DNA of 34,159 bases from Bacteroidota bacterium. Lineage in GTDB: Bacteria > Bacteroidota > Bacteroidia > Bacteroidales > FEN-979. The notes beneath the pieces are model-generated. The model did no database searches. It was given only the letters and a program-made list of their open reading frames with translations, and was not told the origin of the DNA. This document shows, piece by piece, positions 14,274 to 20,899 of the stretch; positions within the stretch are counted from its first letter, which is position 1; each line of letters begins with the position of its first letter. A program made the translations under genes and the position numbers. Location of the stretch: contig JAPLDO010000088.1 in the NCBI GenBank assembly GCA_026391715.1, positions 1 through 34,159 on the forward strand. Reading direction: 5' to 3'.

Positions 14274-15647
14274 TCAGACCAGGTCGAGTGCAACGGTAAA
14301 ATGCCGCATAATCGGCGCTTCATAGATAATTTTAAATCCGCGGCGGATAGCGTCACGCCGGTCATAGATATTTTTAAGGGCTACTGCGACTACATCCATG
14401 TGATTATTTGTATAAACCCTTCTCGGTATGGCAAGCCGCATGAGTTCAAGCGCCGGGTAGCGGTTTTTACGGGTAATCGGGTCGCGGTCGGCAAGGAGAG
14501 CTCCTATTTCAACGCCTCTCACGCCAGCTTCAAGATACAACTCAACAGCCAGGGTTTGCGCCTGAAATTCTTCTTTTGGTAAATGAGGAAGAAACCTCTT
14601 GGCGTCTAAAAAAACAGCGTGTCCACCAATGGGTTGCTGCACCGGGATTCCAAAATCCATCAGCTTTTTCCCAAGATATTCAACTTGCCGGATACGGGTT
14701 TCAAGATACTCGAATTCAGAGCCTTCATAAAGTCCCTGGGCAAGTGCGTTCATATCTCTGCCCGACATACCGCCATAAGTGATGTATCCTTCAAACATAA
14801 TATTGAAAACGCTTGCCTTAGTGTGCAATTCCTTACTCCTCATGGCAATGAAACCACCCATGTTGACAATCGCATCCTTCTTCGCGCTCATAGTCATCAT
14901 ATCGGCATTTTCGAACATTTCCCTCACAATCGTGCGGATTGATTTATCCTCGCAACCTTTTTCACGCATTTTGATGAAATAGGCGTTCTCGGCAAACCGG
15001 GCAGAATCAAATAACACCAGTTTCCCATATTTGTCGGCAATTTGCCTGACCATTTTTAAATTTTCAAGCGAAACCGGTTGCCCGCCAGAGGAATTGCAGG
15101 TGACAGTTACAATGATAAATGGAATTTCATCTGAATGTTCATTTAAGACGGCTTCAAGTTTTCCAAGATCAATATTCCCTTTGAACGGATGGTCGAGTGT
15201 TGTATCAAATGCCTCGTCAATCGTACAATCAATGGCTTGCGCCCTGCGAAATTCAATATGCCCTTTGGTAGTGTCAAAATGTGAATTACCTGGGATGATG
15301 TCGCCCTCTTTTATCAGAACAGAAAACAGCACATTCTCGGCAGCCCTTCCCTGATGGGTAGGAAGAAAATACTCAAACCCAAGAATGTCAAGAATGGCAT
15401 TTTTCATCTTGAAGTATGATGTGGCGCCGGCATAACTCTCGTCGCCAATCATCATTTCCGACCATTGTTTATCACTCATGGCGCCAGTTCCTGAATCGGT
15501 AAGGAGATCAATAAAAACCTGTGTGCTTTTTAACCTGAATAAATTGTAACCGGCTTCCCTTATCCATGTTTCACGCTCCTGACGGCTGCTCTTACGGATC
15601 GGTTCCACCATCTTGATTTTATACGACTCGGCAAATGGTAACTCCAT
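14274..15647 (-). CDS. tnaA: Tryptophanase (tryptophan indole-lyase)
   Basis: A PLP-dependent beta-eliminating lyase of 457 residues from the chosen start. The PLP lysine lies in MSAKKDAIVNMGG; THQGRAAEN binds phosphate and MRLAIPRRVYT carries the carboxylate-binding arginine. FDTTKGH together with DEAFDT has the aspartate seen in tryptophanase, where tyrosine phenol-lyase has threonine, so tryptophanase is preferred. It cleaves tryptophan to indole, pyruvate and ammonia. The open frame reaches 15674, but the protein then starts with atypical text, and a TACCTTTG promoter element (15672-15679) overlaps that start. The ATG at 15647 (MELPFAESYKIK) fits both family and promoter. It is divergent from the ptb operon, with shared upstream DNA. 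Confidence 0.9.
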   Translation of the reverse strand: MELPFAESYKIKMVEPIRKSSRQERETWIREAGYNLFRLKSTQVFIDLLTDSGTGAMSDKQWSEMMIGDESYAGATSYFKMKNAILDILGFEYFLPTHQGRAAENVLFSVLIKEGDIIPGNSHFDTTKGHIEFRRAQAIDCTIDEAFDTTLDHPFKGNIDLGKLEAVLNEHSDEIPFIIVTVTCNSSGGQPVSLENLKMVRQIADKYGKLVLFDSARFAENAYFIKMREKGCEDKSIRTIVREMFENADMMTMSAKKDAIVNMGGFIAMRSKELHTKASVFNIMFEGYITYGGMSGRDMNALAQGLYEGSEFEYLETRIRQVEYLGKKLMDFGIPVQQPIGGHAVFLDAKRFLPHLPKEEFQAQTLAVELYLEAGVRGVEIGALLADRDPITRKNRYPALELMRLAIPRRVYTNNHMDVVAVALKNIYDRRDAIRRGFKIIYEAPIMRHFTVALDLV

Positions 15648-15671
15648 GGCGCTAATATTAAATGATTGCAG

Positions 15672-15679
15672 CAAAGGTA
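15672..15679 (-). promoter_or_regulatory. Putative -7 promoter element for tnaA
   Basis: On the minus strand the sequence is TACCTTTG, matching TAnnTTTG, 25 bp upstream of the ATG at 15647. Its position argues against the longer reading frame start at 15674. No -33 box at standard spacing is clear, and no tnaC-like leader peptide is apparent. Confidence 0.4.
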
Positions 15680-15762
15680 GGATATTTTTTCAAACATTTT
15701 TTTCGTAACTGCTTGTCTGTTTGCTAAAAATCACGTAGGTTTGCCGGTGATGGAAGCCGGAA

Positions 15763-15802
15763 AGTGGGTAAGCTGGTAAGTTGGTAAGTTGGTGAGTTGT
15801 TT
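15763..15802. repeat. Octamer tandem repeat (AGYTGGTA) between tnaA and ptb
   Basis: Units agtgggta, agctggta, agttggta, agttggtg and agttgttt, the same family as the tract inside the glycosyltransferase at 7543-7582. It lies in the 220-bp divergent regulatory region, about 65 bp before the ptb start. Confidence 0.85.
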
Positions 15803-15867
15803 GACGGATGAACTGGTAAATAGATAATTTTTCCAAATTTTAATTTTTTAACTTTTAATTCAATTTT

Positions 15868-16794
15868 ATGACTACAACAACTGAAAGTGGGGCAACCACT
15901 TGTCTGACAAAACTATCTGATCTTAATGATCTTGCAAAAAAATCAGGAAAAAAGAGACTGGCTGTAGCCGTGGCTCACGATGAACATTGTCTTGAAGCAA
16001 TTTGTGCTGTAGATAAAATGGGAATGGTAGAGGCTGTGCTGGTCGGGAATGAAAAAAAGATTCGCGAGATAGCCAAAAAACTGAATCTTGACGTTTCAGG
16101 GATGAAAATCATTCATGAAGAGATTGATGCAAATTCGGTGAAAATAGCAGTGAAAATGGTTCGCAACCATGAAGCCGATATATTGATGAAAGGCAATGTT
16201 CCGACTGCTACTTTTTTGCGCGGGGTTCTTGACAAGGAAAACGGGCTGCGGAAAGGGGAGGTTCTTTCACACTTTGCATTATTTGAACTGCCCACCTATC
16301 ACAAACTACTTGGGCTAACCGATGCGGCAATGATTCTCGCGCCCGATTTCAAAACAAAAGTCGCCCTGACTGTAAACGCTGTGGAATTTATGAACAAGCT
16401 GGGATATACCAAACCAAAAGTTGCCGTTCTCGCTGCCGTTGAAATGGTCAATGAAGCCATGCAGGCAACCCTTGATGGCGCTTTGCTGTCGAAAATGAGC
16501 CAGCGAGGGCAGATTAAAAATTGCATCATTGACGGACCTTTGGCGTACGACAACGCGGTTAGCGCTGCCAGCGCAAAGCATAAAGGCATTGTAAGCGAAG
16601 TAGCCGGCGACGCCGATTTACTCATTGCTCCCGATATTGAGGCGGGAAATGTTCTTTACAAAGCCTGGGGCTTTTCAGCCAATGCAAAACTGGCGGCAGT
16701 GGTACTTGGCGCCGCAGCGCCAATTGTGCTTACCTCCCGATCAGATACCGAAGAGTCAAAGCAAGCCAGCATAGTGATGGCTGCGGCAATTTAA
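15868..16794 (+). CDS. ptb: Phosphate butyryltransferase (phosphotransbutyrylase)
   Basis: A 308-residue member of the phosphate acyltransferase family. The C-terminal half carries the hallmark text DGPLAYDNAVS, AGDADLLIAPDIEAGN and VLTSRSDTEESK; ADILMKGNVPT is the conserved central strand. It converts butyryl-CoA (or branched acyl-CoA) plus phosphate to the acyl-phosphate and CoA, feeding the butyrate kinase encoded two genes downstream. The length and absence of an extra N-terminal domain exclude the long Pta enzyme. The ATG is preceded by a very A/T-rich stretch. A permease gene follows after 24 bp. Acyl preference (butyryl, isovaleryl or isobutyryl) cannot be told from sequence. Confidence 0.93.
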   Translation: MTTTTESGATTCLTKLSDLNDLAKKSGKKRLAVAVAHDEHCLEAICAVDKMGMVEAVLVGNEKKIREIAKKLNLDVSGMKIIHEEIDANSVKIAVKMVRNHEADILMKGNVPTATFLRGVLDKENGLRKGEVLSHFALFELPTYHKLLGLTDAAMILAPDFKTKVALTVNAVEFMNKLGYTKPKVAVLAAVEMVNEAMQATLDGALLSKMSQRGQIKNCIIDGPLAYDNAVSAASAKHKGIVSEVAGDADLLIAPDIEAGNVLYKAWGFSANAKLAAVVLGAAAPIVLTSRSDTEESKQASIVMAAAI

Positions 16795-16818
16795 CGCTCA
16801 TACCCTAAAAGTAACTTC

Positions 16819-18357
16819 ATGGCAAACAACCTGTTTCTTACAAAATCCCTCACTGATTTACTCCAGGAAGCAAAGGACAACAAAGCAGGATTAAAGAAAA
16901 CCCTCACCGGGCTTAATCTGACAACGCTCGGAATCGGGGCAATTATCGGAGCAGGTATTTTTGTTCTTACCGGGCAGGCCGCGGCACAATATGCCGGTCC
17001 GGCTATTGTGATCTCATTTGTCATTTCCGGGATTGCCTGTGCTTTTGCCGGTTTATGTTACGCGGAGTTTGCCTCGATGATTCCGATTTCCGGTAGCGCT
17101 TACACATATTCTTATGCAACGCTCGGTGAATTTCTTGCCTGGATTATCGGCTGGGATCTCATCCTTGAATACCTGTTTGCCGCTTCAACGGTTTCAGTGG
17201 GATGGTCGGGTTATGTGGTAAGCTTCCTTAGGGATTTTGGCATATTTATCCCAACAGCCCTTACTGCGGCAACCGGTTGTGTTCTGGTTGAAGTTCCAAA
17301 GCTGGGATGGCAGCAACTGACAGAAAACCTTTCATCAAGTCTGATATCTCAGGGGGTCAATGTGGACGCCCTGCCACATGTTACAGCGATCATCAACCTT
17401 CCGGCGATGTTCATCATTGCCGCGCTTACGGTACTATTGGTTGTCGGGATAAGGGAATCCGCTAATTTCAACAACATCATGGTCATCGTTAAAGTTGCGG
17501 TCATTATTTTGTTTATTGCCATAGGGATTGCATTCGTCAAAGCGGGTAACTGGCATCCGTTTATTCCGAAAAACACGGGAGTCTGGGGACAGTTTGGATG
17601 GAGTGGTATTCTACGAGGAGCCGGTGTGATTTTTTTCGCCTACATCGGGTTCGACGCCGTGTCAACGGCTGCACAAGAGGCGAAGAATCCCCAACGCGAT
17701 ATGCCTATCGGGATTCTGGGATCGCTTAGCGTTTCAACCGTACTCTATATTCTCGTGGCAATTGTGCTGACAGGTATCGTAAGTTATACCACACTTAATG
17801 TGTCAGATCCGGTGGCTGTGGGTGTAAATGCAATGGGCGAAGGGATGTTCTGGCTCAGGCCGATTGTGAAAATTGCCGCTATTGCAGGTTTGAGTTCAGT
17901 GATACTGGTTATGCTCCTTGGGCAGCCAAGGATTTTTTATACCATGTCAAAAGACGGTCTCTTGCCGCCGGTTTTTTCAAAAGTCCACCCAAAATTTAAA
18001 ACGCCTTACTTTAGTACAATATTAACCGGACTGGTTGCAATTGTGCTTGCAGGCGTTCTTCCGATCAGCATTCTGGGCGAACTGGTCTCTATAGGAACCT
18101 TACTTGCCTTTGCTATTGTTTGTGTCAGCATCATCGTCCTTCGAAAAACCAGACCCGACCTGGAACGGCCTTTCCGAACGCCGTTTGTACCCTGGATACC
18201 AGCTTTGGGCGCTCTTATCTGCCTGATACAAATGGCAGCTTTGCCAATTGATACCTGGTTAAGGCTTATTGTGTGGATGGCTATCGGATTCGTGATTTAT
18301 TTTAGCTATGGAATTCATCACAGCAAACAACGAAAATTAAACAATACTCCAAAATAA
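16819..18357 (+). CDS. APC-superfamily amino acid permease (cationic amino acid transporter-like)
   Basis: 512 residues with about 12 hydrophobic segments. TM1 contains GAIIGAGIFVLTG, the glycine-rich substrate-binding motif of APC transporters, and FFAYIGFDAVSTAAQEAKNPQRDMP matches the conserved TM6 and following loop of CAT/YfnA-like permeases. The C-terminal RPDLERPFRTPFVPW is also typical. It probably imports an amino acid by proton symport; the substrate is not predictable. It lies between ptb and buk (24 bp and 12 bp spacers), so it is almost surely expressed with them and likely supplies the amino acid that is fermented through that pathway. Confidence 0.93.
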   Translation: MANNLFLTKSLTDLLQEAKDNKAGLKKTLTGLNLTTLGIGAIIGAGIFVLTGQAAAQYAGPAIVISFVISGIACAFAGLCYAEFASMIPISGSAYTYSYATLGEFLAWIIGWDLILEYLFAASTVSVGWSGYVVSFLRDFGIFIPTALTAATGCVLVEVPKLGWQQLTENLSSSLISQGVNVDALPHVTAIINLPAMFIIAALTVLLVVGIRESANFNNIMVIVKVAVIILFIAIGIAFVKAGNWHPFIPKNTGVWGQFGWSGILRGAGVIFFAYIGFDAVSTAAQEAKNPQRDMPIGILGSLSVSTVLYILVAIVLTGIVSYTTLNVSDPVAVGVNAMGEGMFWLRPIVKIAAIAGLSSVILVMLLGQPRIFYTMSKDGLLPPVFSKVHPKFKTPYFSTILTGLVAIVLAGVLPISILGELVSIGTLLAFAIVCVSIIVLRKTRPDLERPFRTPFVPWIPALGALICLIQMAALPIDTWLRLIVWMAIGFVIYFSYGIHHSKQRKLNNTPK

Positions 18358-18369
18358 GAATTTTTACGA

Positions 18370-19446
18370 ATGAAAGACGTTAGAGTTCTGGCAATAAATC
18401 CTGGATCAACATCCACCAAGATTGCCGTTTACCACAATATTGAGCCGATATTTTTAAAGAATATCAAACATACGACCGAAGAACTGGCGCCTTTCGCAAA
18501 AATCACCGATCAGTTTGAGTTCCGTAAAAATATCATCCTTCAGCAGTTGAAAGATGCTGATATGCAAATAAATGACCTACAGGCTGTTGTTGGCAGGGGA
18601 GGTTTACTGAAACCTATTCCTTCCGGCATTTATAAAGTGAACGAAGCGATGATTGCCGATCTGAAAAACAGTCCGCTCGGTGAACATGCCAGTAATCTGG
18701 GAGGTTTGATTGCGCACGATCTCGTGAAATCCATGCCTAATGCCAGCGCCTATATCGTTGACCCCATCGTTGTTGATGAATTTGACGATATCGCCAGAAT
18801 TTCAGGGCACCCGCTTTTGCAGCGGATTTCAATTTTTCATGCTCTGAATCAGAAAGCCGTTGCCCGTGAATATGCCAAATCAACTCACCGCAAATACGAA
18901 GACCTTAACCTGATTGTTGTTCATCTCGGCGGCGGAATTACTATTGGAGCTCATCAGAAAGGACGGGTGATTGACGTAAACCAGGGTCTTGACGGCGAAG
19001 GTCCGTTCAGCCCCGAACGCACAGGAACTTTGCCCGTAGGCGATCTGGTGCGTCTTTGCTTCAGTGGTAAATATTCCCTGAAAGAGGTTCAGAAAATGGT
19101 AAAAGGCGAAGGCGGTTTGGTGGCATATCTTGGAACAAATAATGCTTACGATTTTGAAAAAATTGTTGATGCAGGCGATAAAAATGCCGAACTGATTTAC
19201 CATGCTATGGCTTACCAGATAGCCAAATATGTGGGCGAAATGTTTACAGTGCTGAAATGCGAAGTTGACGCTATCCTTATTACCGGCGGTATCGCCTACG
19301 ACAAAGGTTTTGTAAACTGGATTCAGGAAAGAGTTTATAAACTGGCGCCAGTTCACGTTTTTCCCGGCGAAGATGAAATGAAAGCGCTTGCAATAAACGG
19401 GTTGATGGTAGTGCGTGGAGAACTGGAGGTGAAGGAATATTTTTAA
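18370..19446 (+). CDS. buk: Butyrate kinase
   Basis: 358 residues, the standard Buk length and shorter than acetate kinase. VLAINPGSTSTKIAVY is the N-terminal phosphate-binding signature of the acetate/butyrate kinase family; HALNQKAVAREYA, VVHLGGGITIGAH and DGEGPFSPERTG are characteristic of butyrate kinase, and ILITGGIAYD is the second nucleotide-binding motif. The enzyme makes ATP from acyl-phosphate, releasing butyrate or branched-chain fatty acids. It is the last gene of the ptb-permease-buk operon. A short GTTGG-AA-CCAAC hairpin follows the stop, too weak to call a terminator. Confidence 0.96.
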   Translation: MKDVRVLAINPGSTSTKIAVYHNIEPIFLKNIKHTTEELAPFAKITDQFEFRKNIILQQLKDADMQINDLQAVVGRGGLLKPIPSGIYKVNEAMIADLKNSPLGEHASNLGGLIAHDLVKSMPNASAYIVDPIVVDEFDDIARISGHPLLQRISIFHALNQKAVAREYAKSTHRKYEDLNLIVVHLGGGITIGAHQKGRVIDVNQGLDGEGPFSPERTGTLPVGDLVRLCFSGKYSLKEVQKMVKGEGGLVAYLGTNNAYDFEKIVDAGDKNAELIYHAMAYQIAKYVGEMFTVLKCEVDAILITGGIAYDKGFVNWIQERVYKLAPVHVFPGEDEMKALAINGLMVVRGELEVKEYF

Positions 19447-19502
19447 AAATTTGTTGGAACCAACTATACTGAAAACGGTTATTTTGTGACAGTTGATCCC
19501 AA

Positions 19503-19538
19503 ATTCCAAGTCTCATATTCCAAGTCTCATATTCCAAA
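19503..19538. repeat. Two-and-a-half copies of a 14-bp tandem repeat upstream of folK
   Basis: attccaagtctcat occurs twice in tandem (19503-19530) and begins a third time (attccaa). It separates buk from folK and ends about 12 bp before the folK ATG, so it is part of the folK leader. Confidence 0.85.
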
Positions 19539-19549
19539 CGCTTGCTTTC

Positions 19550-20083
19550 ATGGAAGAAGTTTATATTTTACTGGGGAGTAACCGCGGCGACAGAAAGAAT
19601 AATTTATTGAATGCGCGAAATCTGATAGCAGAGGTAGTAAGTAATATTTTTGTTTCCTCGGCAATTTATGAATCCCAACCCTGGGGGTTTGATGATCCTG
19701 TTTTTTTCCTCAATCAGGTAATCGGTGTAAACACAAATATAACGCCGGAACAACTTCTTGACAAACTTTTATTAATTGAGAATAAGATGGGACGTTTGCG
19801 TTCACCAGCAAGGAATTCCTGCGAAATATCCGGTTGTGAAATACATGAGCAAGATCAGCGTTATGAAGCGCGAATTATTGATCTTGATATTTTATTATTT
19901 GGAAATCGTTTGATCTTCACCGAACGGTTGATGGCGCCTCATCCACGGTTGCATGAACGAATGTTTACTCTTATTCCATTAAATGAGGTTGCCTCAGGCT
20001 ATATACATCCCCTGCTTAAAAAGACTATTTTTGTACTTTTAAATGAGTGTAAGGATCGTTCACAGGTAGTATTATCAGACTAA
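19550..20083 (+). CDS. folK: 2-amino-4-hydroxy-6-hydroxymethyldihydropteridine diphosphokinase (HPPK)
   Basis: 177 residues from the chosen ATG. The frame is open from 19493, but the upstream 19 codons come from the 14-bp repeat tract and MEEVYILLGSNRGD is the family start. ESQPWGF, FLNQV, IENKMGR and RIIDLDILLFGN are all HPPK motifs; the enzyme transfers pyrophosphate from ATP to the pterin in folate synthesis. Between MGRLR and the RYEARIIDLDIL strand are about 16 more residues than usual (SPARNSCEISGCEIHEQDQ), including a 5-residue direct repeat (CEISG, CEIHE; 19820-19849). This loop normally carries catalytic arginines, so the insertion may matter. The deoxynucleoside kinase follows 12 bp on, an arrangement common in Bacteroidota. 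Confidence 0.93.
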   Translation: MEEVYILLGSNRGDRKNNLLNARNLIAEVVSNIFVSSAIYESQPWGFDDPVFFLNQVIGVNTNITPEQLLDKLLLIENKMGRLRSPARNSCEISGCEIHEQDQRYEARIIDLDILLFGNRLIFTERLMAPHPRLHERMFTLIPLNEVASGYIHPLLKKTIFVLLNECKDRSQVVLSD

Positions 20084-20095
20084 TGCCATCGTCAG

Positions 20096-20743
20096 GTGTA
20101 TAACTATATTGTCATTGAGGGTAACATAGGCGCAGGAAAAACATCATTGGCTACGAAAATAGCTGATGAAAATAATGCCCGGCTTGTTTTAGAGCAATTT
20201 GAGGAAAATTCATTTCTCCCGAAATTTTATGAAGACCCGGCGAGGTATGCATTTCCGCTTGAACTATCATTTCTTGCCGACCGCTACCAACAGTTGAAAA
20301 CACAATTTAACGCCGCCGACATTTTTAAAAGTTTTACAGTTGCAGATTATTTTATTTTTAAATCGCTGATTTTTGCCAGTAAAAATCTCGAAACGCTTGA
20401 ATTCGGACTTTATAGCAAATTATTTTCAATCGTCAGCTCTGTTGTTCCAAAACCGGACCTGATTATTTATCTATACCTCAACCTTGAAAATCTGAAAAAA
20501 AACATTCAGAAGAGGGGGCGTCCTTATGAACAGCAAATTCAGTTTGAGTACCTTGAAAAAATTCAGATGGGTTATCTTGATTTTTTACGTCAGCAAAATG
20601 ATCTGCGTGTTTTATTAATAGATACCAATGGAATTGATTTTGTGAGTAGTGATGAAGATTACCGGTGGATTACATCGCTTATTCTGCGTGATTATCCATT
20701 TGGTGTTCATACTGTAAGGAAAAACATGGAGACCGGATTATAA
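20096..20743 (+). CDS. Deoxynucleoside kinase (dNK/dGK-dAK family)
   Basis: 215 residues with a P-loop, IEGNIGAGKTSL, at the N-terminus, an acidic LEQFEEN segment, the family text DPARYAFPLELSFLADRY with the nucleoside-binding arginine, and the lid KRGRPYEQ. It phosphorylates salvaged deoxynucleosides with ATP; base preference is not predictable. The start is a GTG at 20096: the only nearby ATG (20083) overlaps the folK stop and is out of frame, and the conserved text begins two residues after the GTG. It is the last gene before a bidirectional terminator. Confidence 0.92.
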   Translation: MYNYIVIEGNIGAGKTSLATKIADENNARLVLEQFEENSFLPKFYEDPARYAFPLELSFLADRYQQLKTQFNAADIFKSFTVADYFIFKSLIFASKNLETLEFGLYSKLFSIVSSVVPKPDLIIYLYLNLENLKKNIQKRGRPYEQQIQFEYLEKIQMGYLDFLRQQNDLRVLLIDTNGIDFVSSDEDYRWITSLILRDYPFGVHTVRKNMETGL

Positions 20744-20771
20744 GTTTCAAGTTTCAAGTTCCAAGTTCCAA
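20744..20771. repeat. Four tandem heptamers (GTTTCAA/GTTCCAA) after the deoxynucleoside kinase
   Basis: Units gtttcaa, gtttcaa, gttccaa and gttccaa start immediately at the kinase stop codon. Close in sequence to the GTTCAAA heptamers inside the heptosyltransferase. Confidence 0.88.
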
Positions 20772-20850
20772 ATCTTTGCTTTCAAGGCTTTTTAACAATG
20801 ATTCTTTTTCGTTTGCGGTTTTACCTGTTTTGAGAATAAAGTGGTAAAAA

Positions 20851-20885
20851 AAAGCCGCCCTGATTTGTCAGGGCGGCTTTTTAAC
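20851..20885. terminator. Bidirectional rho-independent terminator
   Basis: AAAGCCGCCCTGA (20851-20863), loop TTTG, TCAGGGCGGCTTT (20868-20880), a perfect 13-bp stem flanked by an A run on the left and a T run on the right. It serves the converging deoxynucleoside kinase (+) and the OmpA/TPR gene (-). Confidence 0.93.
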
Positions 20886-20899
20886 TTTTCAACTTATTG

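Noticed and set aside
15648-15867. TnaC-like leader peptide or riboswitch upstream of tnaA or ptb
   Set aside because: No short ORF with a tryptophan before a proline and no conserved riboswitch core could be seen.
16113-16625. Minus-strand ORFs inside ptb
   Set aside because: Shadows of a well-supported coding frame; serine- and threonine-rich antisense text without motifs.
18880-19509. 209-codon minus-strand open frame
   Set aside because: Antisense to butyrate kinase and rich in Cys/His/Phe as expected of a shadow frame.
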